A stretch of DNA of 64,000 nt from positions 2,418,001 to 2,482,000 of the forward strand of contig NZ_CP044399.1 of the NCBI RefSeq assembly GCF_008931805.1, given 5' to 3'. The position numbers and the translations under genes were made by a program. The notes beneath the pieces were generated by a model that saw nothing but the letters and a program-made list of their open reading frames with translations, searched no databases and was not told where the DNA came from. Positions 55,479-64,000 of this stretch are shown in pieces. Each line of letters opens with the position of its first letter. Positions within the stretch are counted from its first letter, which is position 1. This DNA is from Moritella marina ATCC 15381 (GTDB taxonomy: Bacteria > Pseudomonadota > Gammaproteobacteria > Enterobacterales > Moritellaceae).

Positions 55479-55850
55479 TTAACCAAAGTGATTAAAAGCT
55501 ATTTTATTACCATCTAAATCACGGAAGTAAGCGCCATAAAAAACGTCAGGAATTCGTTGTCCTGGTTCACCATCACAGGTTGCACCCAAAGCAATTGCCT
55601 TATGATACAGTTCTTCACACTTTTCTTTTGATCCAGGCGCAATAGCTAACATATTGCCATTACCAGCGTGTTGTTCTTCTTTATCGTACGGAATACAAAT
55701 GGCAAGCATAGGTTCTTGCATACTCTTACCAATGAATATAATTCGCTCCATTTTCATTAATGTTTTAGCGCCTATTGGTGCCAATAATGCATTATAAAAA
55801 GCTTCTGACTTTTCTAAATCCGTTACACCTATTGTTGCATAGCTGAGCAT
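55479..55850 (-). CDS. VOC-superfamily protein
   Basis: A 123-residue glyoxalase-like protein with two beta-alpha-beta units and the end YGAYFRDLDGNKIAFNHFG. It is a distant paralogue of the gene at 17700-18068, sharing YFRDLDGNK and the GEPGQR/GDPGLR turn. Substrate and metal use are unknown. AAGGA precedes its ATG. It converges with the minor pilin gene. Confidence 0.87.
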   Translation of the reverse strand: MLSYATIGVTDLEKSEAFYNALLAPIGAKTLMKMERIIFIGKSMQEPMLAICIPYDKEEQHAGNGNMLAIAPGSKEKCEELYHKAIALGATCDGEPGQRIPDVFYGAYFRDLDGNKIAFNHFG

Positions 55851-55991
55851 AGTAATTCCTTTTCATTATGATGAATGTCGTTATGTTAGATAGACATTTA
55901 ACTACAACAGCTTAGTTAAACTAAGTCAATATACATCTATAAAGTAAGTAATTGAATGACGAGTGGAGATCACCGTGATGTTCACTGCAAG

Positions 55992-56026
55992 AGTGAAGAG
56001 TTGTACGGTGGTACGACGAAGTCACT
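55992..56026 (+). other. Candidate structured element
   Basis: AGTGA, a 3-base side, GTTGTAC, a GGTG loop, GTACGAC, a GAAG side and TCACT form a two-part stem (55992-56026), with seven inner pairs including one G-U. It lies in a 312-bp gap in which 55955-56050 is richer in G+C than its surroundings and also holds ATCAC-C-GTGAT. It might be a regulatory RNA or an old mobile-element trace; the strand is a guess. Confidence 0.3.
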
Positions 56027-56162
56027 CGGCATTCACAATTAATGGATAGACGGTCCTCAACATAATATCAAGACAATATAAAAGTAATATCAATGCAGCA
56101 ACCACATAATATTGACGTAATGTGAATGAACAATAGGATGTAACGTCCATGAGATTAATAAA

Positions 56163-56741
56163 ATGTTAAGTACAATTTCACTGAAAAAAAAGCTGCTATT
56201 AATAGCAGTAAGTTTATCGTTACTATTTATTGTGTTAAGCACTCGCTATTTTTTATATGTCCGTTGTAATGTCATTGAACAGCAACAATATGGCTTGGAA
56301 CCTAACATTAAATTTATTGGGTCTATTATCAATAATCACTATCAAGGCTATCTTGACGGTGAGCTAAGTCTTGTTGAAGCACAGCAGAAGTCGATTAAAG
56401 AAATTCATCAAATCAACCTTAGAAGTAAGAATTATGTTTTTGTTTTTAACGACGATTATCTTCTTCTCGAATCAATTAATAATGTCGCGATGCTCAATAA
56501 AAATGTCAAAAATGAGATTAATATTAGTGGCGTAAAACTATACCAATTATTACGAACTGAAGCCGTATACCAACATAATTCTGGCTATTCGTCTTATTTT
56601 TATTACGGTAATGCGAATCGAGAGCAGCAGTTAAAAATATCTTACTCTCAGTATTTTTCATCTTGGGGTTGGACTTATGGTGAAGGGGTATACATTAATG
56701 AAATTGATGATTCAATTATCAACATGCTGATTTCTAATTAA
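56163..56741 (+). CDS. Stand-alone Cache-domain protein
   Basis: A 192-residue protein with an N-terminal membrane helix (LLLIAVSLSLLFIVLSTRYFLYV) and a single Cache (sCache_2-like) domain in the periplasm. Typical traits are RSKNYVFVFNDDYLLLES and the end SQYFSSWGWTYGEGVYINEID. It stops right after the Cache domain with no second helix or HAMP/MCP/GGDEF output. It could be a truncated chemoreceptor or a ligand-binding subunit. The ATG has only a weak ribosome site. Confidence 0.75.
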   Translation: MLSTISLKKKLLLIAVSLSLLFIVLSTRYFLYVRCNVIEQQQYGLEPNIKFIGSIINNHYQGYLDGELSLVEAQQKSIKEIHQINLRSKNYVFVFNDDYLLLESINNVAMLNKNVKNEINISGVKLYQLLRTEAVYQHNSGYSSYFYYGNANREQQLKISYSQYFSSWGWTYGEGVYINEIDDSIINMLISN

Positions 56742-56860
56742 TTATAATAGATAACCATTACTGTACAGCCCGAGCATAACGATGTTCGGGACTTCAATAG
56801 AAATGATACTAGAATGCTAGCATTCCACTCCATATAGCCTAATCACGCCAAATAAGTTAC

Positions 56861-56903
56861 AAAAAAAGCGGCGTTAGATTTACATCTAACGCCGCTTTTT
56901 TTT
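56861..56903. terminator. Strong bidirectional terminator
   Basis: A perfect stem from AAAAAGCGGCGTTAGAT to its complement around a short loop, with A and T runs on the two sides. It serves both the Cache gene on the plus strand and fadJ on the minus strand. Confidence 0.95.
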
Positions 56904-56941
56904 ATAAACGAGTAAATAATATAAGCTAATGCATGACGCGA

Positions 56942-59074
56942 TTAGTTATAGAATTTCTGACCTTCTTTCGCCATTGCTTTAAGCGACTCACACGGCGCAA
57001 AACGCTCACCGTATTTATCTTGATGACGTTCTAGCTTGTCAACAAGTTCAGCAATACCGATAGAATCCATATAGTGGAATGGACCACCTAGGAATGGCGG
57101 GAAACCAATACCGAAGATTGCACCGATGTCACCATCACGTGCGCTACGTAGGATACCTTCATCAAGACAGCGAGCAGCTTCGTTCAGCATTAATAATACA
57201 GCTCGTTCAGCAAGTGCTTTTGGATCCATTGACGCTTCAGGTTTTAGGTTAAGTAGCTTGTAGATTGATTCATCAACTTGCTTTTTACCTTTCTTGGCTT
57301 TCTTACCGTATAGGTAGAAACCTTTCTCGTTTTTACGACCTTTACGATCATCAGCTAATAGCTTATCGAACGCAGCAGGCGCTTCAAAACGGCTACCTAG
57401 CTCTTTCGTTAGGATTGGACCGATCTTAGCACCAACATCGATACCAACTTCATCAAGAAGCGTGACAGGACCAACAGGGAAACCAAAATCAACCAAGGCT
57501 TTATCAACCGCTTCGATAGGTTCTTGTTCCAGTACCAAACGTGCAGCTTCGTTCATGTAAGGCGCAAGAATACGGTTTACATAGAAACCCGCACCATCTT
57601 TAACAACGATAGGTGTTTTGCCTTGCTTACGCGCAAATTCAACGGTTGTAGAGATAGTTTGGTCAGACGTGCCTTCATGGGTAATAATTTCAGCCAGTGG
57701 CATTTTGTCCACTGGGCTGAAGTAATGTAAACCAATGACGTTTTCAGGGCGTTTTGCTTCAGAAGCAATTTGCGTGATAGGTAAAGAAGACGTGTTTGAT
57801 GCGAAAATAGTATTTTCGTTACAGTTAGCTTCAATATCAGCCACCATTTGGTGCTTCAATTTAAGATCTTCAAATACCGCTTCAATCACAATGTCAGCGC
57901 TCTTCACACCAGTGTACTCAGTCGTACCTGTGATCATAGCAAGTTGACTTTGCATTTCAGCTTTAGACATAAAGCGACGTTTAACTTTTTTATTTAAAAG
58001 GTCATACGTGTATTTTTGTGCGTTAAGCAAACCTTGTGGGGCAATATCTTTAATACGCACAGGTACTTTCGCTTTAGTTGCAGTAACGTTAGCGATACCG
58101 CCACCCATTAAACCACCACCAAGTACGATTGCTTTTTTGACTTTCTTCGGTGCAACACCTTCAACGCCGTCTTCTTTCTTCATCTCTGTCGTCGCAAAGA
58201 AAATACCACGTAGACATGCAGATTCAGATGTCATTGCTAGTTCAGCAAAACGTTTTGCTTCAAGTTTTAAACCTGCTTCAAAACCTTTTTCCTGACCTAA
58301 TTTAACTACTTCTAGAATAGCTTCAGGTGCTGGGTAGTTACCACGGGTTTTAGAAAACGTCTGTTTTGCAGCTTGATCGAACATGATATTACGACCAAAT
58401 TTGTTTGTTTCTAATAGCTTACCAGTAAGATCACGTTTCAATTCACGCTTGATCTTGCCTTTTTTAGCTAATTTAACCGCCACTTCAAGTAATACCGTTT
58501 CTGGTACTACTTCATCAACAAGACCCATTTTAAGCGCTTGCTTTGCACGGATTTGCTTACCTGTTAGCATCAGATCAAGTGACTTAGCCACACCGATTAG
58601 ACGAGGAAGACGCTGTGTACCACCACTGCCAGGTAATAGACCTAGCATCACTTCTGGTACACCTAAGGCTGTTTTAGTGCTTTCTGTACATACACGAATA
58701 TGACAAGCTAGCGCCAATTCTAAACCACCGCCTAAACAAGCACCGTGGATAGCAGCAACAACTGGAATATTTAATGCTTCCAGTTCACCCATAACACGGT
58801 GACCTTCAAGTGATAACTGCTCTGCGTCTGCAGCCGTTTCACATGCATCAATCATAGTTACGTCAGCACCAGCAACAAAGCTGTCTTTCTTGCCACTGAT
58901 CAGTACTAGACCTTGTAGATCAGAGTTTGATTTGATTTCTTTCATCAAATCAGAAATTTCATCAGCGAACTCTGCACGTAAAGTGTTCATCGTTTCGCCG
59001 GGTACGTCCATTGTTAGAACGCCAATTTTATCTTCACGGATCTCAAGTGAAAATGTTTTATCTTGCTGACTCAT
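56942..59074 (-). CDS. fadJ: Fatty acid oxidation complex alpha subunit
   Basis: A 710-residue enzyme with enoyl-CoA hydratase and 3-hydroxyacyl-CoA dehydrogenase activities. The N-terminal crotonase part has [29 protein letters not shown] and [14 protein letters not shown]. The NAD loop is [12 protein letters not shown] near 315, and the dehydrogenase part has [20 protein letters not shown] 59074 shares one base with the fadI stop (TAATG); the frame open further upstream runs inside fadI and is not used. FadIJ works in anaerobic or alternative beta-oxidation in E. coli. A strong terminator follows. Confidence 0.96.
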   Translation of the reverse strand: MSQQDKTFSLEIREDKIGVLTMDVPGETMNTLRAEFADEISDLMKEIKSNSDLQGLVLISGKKDSFVAGADVTMIDACETAADAEQLSLEGHRVMGELEALNIPVVAAIHGACLGGGLELALACHIRVCTESTKTALGVPEVMLGLLPGSGGTQRLPRLIGVAKSLDLMLTGKQIRAKQALKMGLVDEVVPETVLLEVAVKLAKKGKIKRELKRDLTGKLLETNKFGRNIMFDQAAKQTFSKTRGNYPAPEAILEVVKLGQEKGFEAGLKLEAKRFAELAMTSESACLRGIFFATTEMKKEDGVEGVAPKKVKKAIVLGGGLMGGGIANVTATKAKVPVRIKDIAPQGLLNAQKYTYDLLNKKVKRRFMSKAEMQSQLAMITGTTEYTGVKSADIVIEAVFEDLKLKHQMVADIEANCNENTIFASNTSSLPITQIASEAKRPENVIGLHYFSPVDKMPLAEIITHEGTSDQTISTTVEFARKQGKTPIVVKDGAGFYVNRILAPYMNEAARLVLEQEPIEAVDKALVDFGFPVGPVTLLDEVGIDVGAKIGPILTKELGSRFEAPAAFDKLLADDRKGRKNEKGFYLYGKKAKKGKKQVDESIYKLLNLKPEASMDPKALAERAVLLMLNEAARCLDEGILRSARDGDIGAIFGIGFPPFLGGPFHYMDSIGIAELVDKLERHQDKYGERFAPCESLKAMAKEGQKFYN

Positions 59075-60384
59075 TACGCACTCTCCACAATCATTGCCAC
59101 ACCTAGACCACCAGCAGCACATGCAGCTGTTAATCCTAGACCACCACCACGACGTTTTAATTCATGTAATGTTTGCGTGATCATACGTGCACCGGTCGCT
59201 GCAAATGGGTGACCATAAGCAAGTGAGCCACCAAGTACGTTGAACTTACTTTCATCAATACTAGCAACGCGCTCTGAACGGCCTAATTTTTCTTGTGCGA
59301 ATTCATCTGATTCTAAACATTTTAGGTTTGCTAATGTCTGAGCTGCAAATGCTTCATGCATATCAAATAAGGCTAAATCATCGAATTTAATACCCGCACG
59401 ATCTAACGCTTCAGGTATCGCATATGAAGGACCAATAAGACCATCAACATCAGCAGGAACTGCAGCATAAGCATAGCTACGAATATAACCAAGTACTTCT
59501 AGACCCAGTTCTTTCGCACGACTTTCGCTCATCAATAATACCGCAGCAGCGCCATCTGTTAGTGGCGTACTTGTTGCTGCCGTGACAGTACCGTGTTTAC
59601 GGTCAAATGCAGGGCGCAATTTAGCGTAACCTTCAACTGTCGAGTTTTTACGAATGTTGTTATCTTCAGCAATAAAGGACTTCATTGGCTCTGGATAAGC
59701 TGTCATTACTTCATCTTTTAACTTGCCTTCTTCCCATGCTTTAGCTGCAAGAGAGTGAGAACGGTGAGCGAGTTCATCTTGCGCTTGACGCGTAATGTTA
59801 TAAGACTTCGCCATTTGCTCTGCAGTCTGTCCCATCGTCAAACCAGTGCTGTATTCAGCAACCGCAGGGGCAACAGGTAGTAAATCTTTTAAGCTAAGTT
59901 GGCGAGCAATCTTTAATTTATCGCTCGTCGTCTTCGCTTTGCTCAAGTTAATTAACTGGTGAGCAAGTTTTTTAGATACGCCAATTGGCACAACTGAAGA
60001 TGAATCAGCACCACCAGCAACACCACAGTCAATCGAACCAGCCATAATAGACTCGGTCACGTTTGAAATAGCTTGGAAACTTGTCGCACATGCACGGGAT
60101 ACACTGTATGCATCGGTACCGATGTCCATGCCAGTGCCTAACACGATTTCACGCGCAATGTTTGGCGCTTCCGGCATTTGCACTACTTGTCCAAATACAA
60201 CTTGCTGAACAATTTTAGGATCAATGTCGTTACGAGTAAGCATCTCATTAACAACCATTTTGCCTAAATCTAATGCTGGAACCCCATGAAACGCTGTTGC
60301 TTGTTTAGCAAACGGGGTACGTAATCCAGTGACCACCGCGATACGATCGCCGTTGCGGGTGGTTAGGCTTTGTGGTTTAGCCAT
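59074..60384 (-). CDS. fadI: 3-ketoacyl-CoA thiolase
   Basis: A 436-residue thiolase, the same length as E. coli FadI. It cleaves 3-ketoacyl-CoA with CoA. The nucleophile Cys lies in [12 protein letters not shown]; the His and second Cys lie in [12 protein letters not shown] and [10 protein letters not shown]. The start is ATG 60384 with GAGG eight bases upstream; a GTG one codon earlier is less likely. It is first in the fadIJ operon, with a PsrA-type palindrome about 80 bp upstream. Confidence 0.96.
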   Translation of the reverse strand: MAKPQSLTTRNGDRIAVVTGLRTPFAKQATAFHGVPALDLGKMVVNEMLTRNDIDPKIVQQVVFGQVVQMPEAPNIAREIVLGTGMDIGTDAYSVSRACATSFQAISNVTESIMAGSIDCGVAGGADSSSVVPIGVSKKLAHQLINLSKAKTTSDKLKIARQLSLKDLLPVAPAVAEYSTGLTMGQTAEQMAKSYNITRQAQDELAHRSHSLAAKAWEEGKLKDEVMTAYPEPMKSFIAEDNNIRKNSTVEGYAKLRPAFDRKHGTVTAATSTPLTDGAAAVLLMSESRAKELGLEVLGYIRSYAYAAVPADVDGLIGPSYAIPEALDRAGIKFDDLALFDMHEAFAAQTLANLKCLESDEFAQEKLGRSERVASIDESKFNVLGGSLAYGHPFAATGARMITQTLHELKRRGGGLGLTAACAAGGLGVAMIVESA

Positions 60385-60411
60385 CACTTATCCTCATTCC
60401 GTTAAGTAAGA

Positions 60412-60424
60412 GAGGTCAGACCTC
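60412..60424. promoter_or_regulatory. Perfect palindrome in the fadI leader
   Basis: GAGGTC-A-GACCTC lies 28 bases before the fadI start. It resembles a regulator operator and shares GACC/GGTC with FadR-like sites but does not fit the full FadR consensus. The protein that binds it is unknown. Confidence 0.4.
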
Positions 60425-60461
60425 ATAAAATTAAGTCAATATTAACCTTTTGGTCACAATA

Positions 60462-60479
60462 TTCAAACATTAGTTTGAA
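60462..60479. promoter_or_regulatory. PsrA-type operator upstream of fadIJ
   Basis: TTCAAAC-ATTA-GTTTGAA is a perfect inverted repeat and fits the PsrA motif (CAAAC, 2-4 bases, GTTTG). PsrA is a TetR-type repressor of fatty-acid oxidation genes in Shewanella and relatives, released by acyl-CoA or fatty acid. The rest of the 372-bp gap to the MoxR gene shows no further ORF. Confidence 0.7.
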
Positions 60480-60759
60480 ATTTGAGTCTTTCATCTTAGA
60501 TATGTGATCCAAAAGAAAATATTGTGTGAAAAAATAATCCTAAATAGTAGTCATAACAACCTAAACAGGTTTTATCTGTAGATATATTACCCACCATTTA
60601 CACGCTAAAGTAGTCATTACCAGTAAAGTTCTGTAAAACATCTTATAAGCACGAGTTATAAATATTTGCACAGCGCTCTATAAAATATAGTTTGAACTTT
60701 TACAGTCAATCAATTGTCGGTAAACTAGTGTTTATATTAACGTTATGCGATAGATAATT

Positions 60760-61716
60760 ATGCCAAAATCAAATTTTAATCAATTAAGAAGCTACCTTAA
60801 TAGCCAAATTCTTGGGCAAGAAAAACTTGTCGACAATTTATTAATCGCGCTACTCGCAGATGGCCACATCTTAGTAGAAGGTCCACCAGGGCTAGCCAAA
60901 ACCCGTGCTGTAAAAGCACTTGCCGAAAGCTTGGAAGCCAACTTCCATCGCATTCAATTCACACCTGATTTACTGCCAGCCGATTTAACCGGTACAGATA
61001 TCTATCGCGCCGAAACCGGTACCTTTGATTTTCAACCAGGCCCTCTGTTTCATAATATTGTACTAGCGGACGAGATTAATCGTGCACCTGCTAAGGTACA
61101 GTCTGCGCTACTAGAAGCTATGGCCGAACAGCAGATAACCGTTGGCAACAAAACCATGTTATTACCAAAGCTATTTATGGTAATGGCTACGCAGAACCCG
61201 ATCGAGCAAGAAGGCACCTACCCATTACCTGAAGCCCAGCTAGATCGCTTCATGCTACATTTGGAAATTGATTACCCAGATAAAGACACTGAATTACAGA
61301 TTTTGCGTTTAACTACGCAAGAAGCACAACAAAGTAGCAGTGCACCGATAACGCAAATAAGTCAGCAAGCGATCATGCAAGCGCGAACAGAAGTGCTTAA
61401 TATCCACCTAGCCCCTGCGCTTGAACATTATCTTGTCGATTTGATTATGGCCACCCGTAATCCAGATACGTTAGATGCACAACTCGCCAGTTGGATCACA
61501 TTTGGTGCTAGTCCTCGTGCAACCATCTCTCTTGCTCGTTGTGTACGCGCTCGCGCTTGGTTACACGGCCGCGATCATGTATTACCTGAAGATATTCAAA
61601 CTTGTCTATATCCGATTTTACGTCATCGCTTATTACTTAGCTTTGAAGCTGAGGCTGACGGTATTACCGCAAACCAAGTTATTGACCGTATTTTGTCATT
61701 AATTGCATTTTCGTAA
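60760..61716 (+). CDS. MoxR-family AAA+ ATPase
   Basis: A 318-residue AAA+ ATPase of the MoxR type. Walker A GPPGLAKT lies at 41-48, Walker B and partner motif are NIVLADEINRAPAKVQSALLEAM, and sensor 1 is VMATQNPIEQEGTYPLPEAQLDRF. MoxR proteins act as chaperones that mature partner complexes, usually with VWA proteins. It opens a plus-strand row with DUF58, DUF4381 and VWA genes at spacings of 13 bp or less, or overlapping. The client complex is unknown. Confidence 0.94.
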   Translation: MPKSNFNQLRSYLNSQILGQEKLVDNLLIALLADGHILVEGPPGLAKTRAVKALAESLEANFHRIQFTPDLLPADLTGTDIYRAETGTFDFQPGPLFHNIVLADEINRAPAKVQSALLEAMAEQQITVGNKTMLLPKLFMVMATQNPIEQEGTYPLPEAQLDRFMLHLEIDYPDKDTELQILRLTTQEAQQSSSAPITQISQQAIMQARTEVLNIHLAPALEHYLVDLIMATRNPDTLDAQLASWITFGASPRATISLARCVRARAWLHGRDHVLPEDIQTCLYPILRHRLLLSFEAEADGITANQVIDRILSLIAFS

Positions 61717-61729
61717 ACTGAGTTAGCCT

Positions 61730-62674
61730 ATGTCTGCAATCGAAGTGACGATAAAAGAACTACAGCAATACAGCTACCAAGCTAATAGTGTGTTGGCAAA
61801 TAAGACCTTGGCAAGAGCACAACTTGCTGGTGGTCACTTGTCGCCAATCAAAGGCCGCGGCATGGAGTTCAATGAATGTCGTCAGTACCAACCTGGCGAT
61901 GACATCCGCAGTATTGATTGGCGTATCACTGCGCGCACAGGCAAAACTTACTGTAAGCTGTTTAGTGAAGAAAAAGAACGTCATGTTTATGTGTTACTTG
62001 ATTTGTCATCGAGCATGTATTTTGGTAGCCAATATCGATTAAAATCGGTACAAGCCTGTCACCTAACCGCATTGTTGGCTTGGGCGACCAAGCACAAAAG
62101 TGATCGTGTGGGCGGGATTATCATTGGTGAATTCGGCCATAAAGAATTAAAACCCCAGCGTCAACAGCGCGGTATTATGCAATTACTTAATGAAACGGTC
62201 ACTCTGCATAACGCCCAGCTGAGCCAGAAAGCACTCGCCAGCGATGGCAATGATGTGCCAACGCCAGAATCACTGGCTGGTGCCCTAACCCGGTTACGTA
62301 TACTGTGTAAAACGGGTAGCCACATCATGATCATCAGTGATTTCCTTAACCTCGATGATAAAGCCCAAAAGCAATTAGCATTATTAAAACGTCATAATGA
62401 AATTGAAGCCTGGCAAATATTTGATCCTTTAGAATTATCACTTCCTCACATAAAAGCGAATGTGCGTCTTGCTGTATCCGATGGTCAACAACACGGTTTT
62501 GTGAGCCCAGGTGACGCGAGCAGCCGTGACAAATATCAACAACATGCCGATATAAAACAGCAAGCATTAAGGCAGATCATGAATCGATACGGTATTCGTC
62601 ACCACCAAATAAGCAGCGGTGAGTCATTACTTAACCAGATCAAAAATAAGCAAAATAAGAGTAAAGGTAAATAA
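61730..62674 (+). CDS. DUF58 protein
   Basis: A 314-residue cytoplasmic protein with the DUF58 signature (GRGMEFNECRQYQPGDDIRSIDWRITART) and a degenerate VWA-like part (HVYVLLDLSSSMYFG). DUF58 proteins occur next to MoxR ATPases and are thought to be part of the same assembly machine. It lies 13 bp behind the MoxR gene and 5 bp before the DUF4381 gene. The ribosome site is weak, which suggests coupling. Confidence 0.92.
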   Translation: MSAIEVTIKELQQYSYQANSVLANKTLARAQLAGGHLSPIKGRGMEFNECRQYQPGDDIRSIDWRITARTGKTYCKLFSEEKERHVYVLLDLSSSMYFGSQYRLKSVQACHLTALLAWATKHKSDRVGGIIIGEFGHKELKPQRQQRGIMQLLNETVTLHNAQLSQKALASDGNDVPTPESLAGALTRLRILCKTGSHIMIISDFLNLDDKAQKQLALLKRHNEIEAWQIFDPLELSLPHIKANVRLAVSDGQQHGFVSPGDASSRDKYQQHADIKQQALRQIMNRYGIRHHQISSGESLLNQIKNKQNKSKGK

Positions 62675-62679
62675 AGCGC

Positions 62680-63165
62680 ATGGATCCATCAGCACAATTA
62701 AAAGATATTCATTTACCCGCGCCAATATCTGCTTGGCCGCTATCACTGTATTGGTGGTTGGTTATTATTGTAGGCGTATTAATAGTCGGTTTAGCTATTT
62801 ATGCTGTCCTGCAGTACATTAAAAAAACCAGATTAACCCGCTTAGCGTTAGCGGAATTAGCCCAGTTGCAACAGCAAGGTTGTGAGGTAAATGAGCTACA
62901 CCATCTGCTTAAGCGTATTGTATTGTCGAGTTTCCCCCGTGAAACAGCGGCATCATTACACGGCGATGCTTGGTTAAGCTTCCTCGATCAACAAGCCAGT
63001 TCAAAAAAACGCGTCTTCAATGATTTCACAAATAATAGCGCGGCATGGACGCTAGATTTATACAGTGCGAAGCCGAACATGCGTGCCAAGGCGTCACACT
63101 TTAAAACTTGCCAAAATTGGATAAAGAAAACGCCACTTATGCCTGTGGAGAAACCTCATGTTTGA
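62680..63165 (+). CDS. DUF4381 membrane protein
   Basis: A 161-residue protein with one membrane helix (about 23-46, LYWWLVIIVGVLIVGLAIYAVLQYI) and a cytoplasmic part containing LHHLLKRIVLSSFPRE and GDAWLSFLDQQ. This matches DUF4381, found in MoxR/VWA operons. It probably anchors or links the VWA proteins; function is unknown. Its last 8 bases overlap the start of the VWA gene. Confidence 0.88.
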   Translation: MDPSAQLKDIHLPAPISAWPLSLYWWLVIIVGVLIVGLAIYAVLQYIKKTRLTRLALAELAQLQQQGCEVNELHHLLKRIVLSSFPRETAASLHGDAWLSFLDQQASSKKRVFNDFTNNSAAWTLDLYSAKPNMRAKASHFKTCQNWIKKTPLMPVEKPHV

Positions 63166-64000
63166 ATTTAACTGGCCGTGGCTTTTACTGCTATTACCCT
63201 TACCCGCACTAATCCGCTTTTTTAGTCAGACTGGTCAAGCACAAGCCCCATTAGTATTACCAAACCTGCCTTACATTGAGACGGCGGCAAACACAGTAAA
63301 TACAAAGCAGCGAGTAATCTGGCCATTGAGCTTGATGTGGTTATGCTTGGTGATCGCCGCCGCACGCCCTATGTGGATAGGCGAACCACAATCGATTCCT
63401 CAGCAAGGCCGTGAAATGATGTTAGCAGTGGATCTGTCAGGTTCGATGCAAGTTGAAGACATGCAAATCAATAACCGCATGGTAGATCGTTTATCGCTAG
63501 TCAAATCCGTAGTTGCTGATTTTATCCAACAACGTAAAGGCGACCGTGTCGGGCTTATTTTTTTCGCTGATAATGCCTATTTACAAGCGCCTCTGACATT
63601 TGATTTAAAAACCGTGAGTGGTTATATGCAACAAGCGGTACTCGGCCTTGTCGGTGAACAAACCGCGATAGGTGAAGGTATTGGCTTAGCGTTAAAACGT
63701 TTTGACCAAGCAGAAAATACCGAAAATAAGCAGCAAAAGGTGTTGATATTACTTACCGATGGCCAAAATAATGCAGGGGAAGTAAAACCACTTGAAGCCG
63801 CTAAATTTGCTCAAGAACAAGGTGTTAAAATCTACACTATCGGTGTCGGTGCAGATGCTTATTACAAGCGTACGATATTCGGTAATCAGAAAGTCGACCC
63901 ATCTCGAGATTTAGATGAGACAACATTAAAGACTATTGCACAGCAGACTGGCGGCCAATACTTCCGAGCACGTGATGCAGAGAGCTTATCGGCTATCTAT
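63158..64000 (+). CDS. VWA-domain (BatA-like) protein, partial at window end
   Basis: The first 281 codons of a membrane VWA protein, cut by the window end. A helix lies at about 7-22 (PWLLLLLPLPALIRFF) and another near 53-68 (VIWPLSLMWLCLVIAA). The VWA domain has a full MIDAS start, LAVDLSGSMQVED, plus LLTDGQNNAG. It resembles BatA and its partners, which act with MoxR. ATG 63158 overlaps the end of the DUF4381 gene, so translation is coupled. More genes of the operon probably lie beyond the window. Confidence 0.92.
   Translation, partial: MFEFNWPWLLLLLPLPALIRFFSQTGQAQAPLVLPNLPYIETAANTVNTKQRVIWPLSLMWLCLVIAAARPMWIGEPQSIPQQGREMMLAVDLSGSMQVEDMQINNRMVDRLSLVKSVVADFIQQRKGDRVGLIFFADNAYLQAPLTFDLKTVSGYMQQAVLGLVGEQTAIGEGIGLALKRFDQAENTENKQQKVLILLTDGQNNAGEVKPLEAAKFAQEQGVKIYTIGVGADAYYKRTIFGNQKVDPSRDLDETTLKTIAQQTGGQYFRARDAESLSAIY

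Noticed and set aside
55992-56026. Integron attC site or group II intron domain V
   Set aside because: No RYYYAAC/GTTRRRY core pair, integrase or reverse transcriptase; the hairpin lacks the conserved domain V bases.
56942-59122. FadJ start at 59122
   Set aside because: The extra 16 residues lie inside the end of fadI and are Cys/Trp-rich; ATG 59074 overlaps the fadI stop and gives the family N-terminus.
1-64000. CRISPR array, transposase or prophage genes
   Set aside because: No spaced direct repeats of 25-40 bases, no transposase, integrase or phage structural motifs were seen in any frame.

Overview
The window is a dense stretch of bacterial chromosome of about 40% G+C, with roughly sixty genes and short intergenic gaps. 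The gene content points to a marine, facultatively anaerobic gammaproteobacterium. Markers are fadIJ preceded by a PsrA-type palindrome, nrdDG behind a perfect FNR box, Tpx, YddG, SbcCD, QueC, the MoxR/DUF58/DUF4381/VWA row, a two-domain fatty acyl reductase of the Marinobacter Maqu_2507 type, and several c-di-GMP proteins. A Moritella-like or Shewanella/Psychromonas-like organism is my best guess. That is inference from gene content; no 16S or other placing marker is present.

Layout. 1-9.1 kb: the tail of a GGDEF gene, a small secreted protein, yddG with a coupled 63-codon ORF, and two nearly identical 2.8-kb HD-GYP sensor phosphodiesterase genes in direct orientation around a tpx gene pair. 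The left HD-GYP copy is broken by a 2-bp deletion in a TA run. 9.3-11.4 kb: an NhaC-type antiporter and ppiC. 11.5-17.2 kb: a sulfatase locus with a Cys-type arylsulfatase, its radical-SAM maturase, two unknown exported proteins and a divergent LuxR-type regulator. 17.2-21.6 kb: small stand-alone genes (Nudix, VOC, YtoQ, Ogt, a 457-aa membrane protein, an NTF2-like protein). 21.7-26.7 kb: sbcDC. 27-34.7 kb: a large di-haem peroxidase, an MBL hydrolase, a lipid-anchored Omp85-like barrel, a DUF1214 lipoprotein and a LoiP-like protease. 34.8-43.2 kb: queC, an SdaC-like permease, an AraC/LysE pair, trpS with a structured leader, and a 2-hydroxyacid dehydrogenase. 43.3-46.4 kb: a TlpA / DUF4266 / DUF3570 / ApbE module whose apbE has an in-frame TAA. 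46.6-49.7 kb: tRNA-Ser(UGA) and nrdDG. 50.5-56.7 kb: the fatty acyl reductase, a TPR-GAF-GGDEF protein, an orphan minor pilin, a VOC protein and a stand-alone Cache protein. 56.9-64 kb: fadIJ, and the MoxR/DUF58/DUF4381/VWA operon cut by the window end.

Themes. Oxygen response recurs: FNR-type palindromes lie before nrdD and tpx, and a near match lies before the sulfatase, which uses an oxygen-independent maturase. Envelope redox is represented by the periplasmic Tpx paralogue, the di-haem peroxidase and the TlpA/ApbE module. Fatty-acid metabolism is represented by fadIJ and the acyl reductase.

The best candidates for little-described biology are the TlpA-DUF4266-DUF3570-ApbE module, the single-cysteine exported Tpx paralogue coupled to Tpx, the trpS leader with competing hairpins, and the duplicated HD-GYP pair. 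No CRISPR array, prophage, transposase or integrase was seen.
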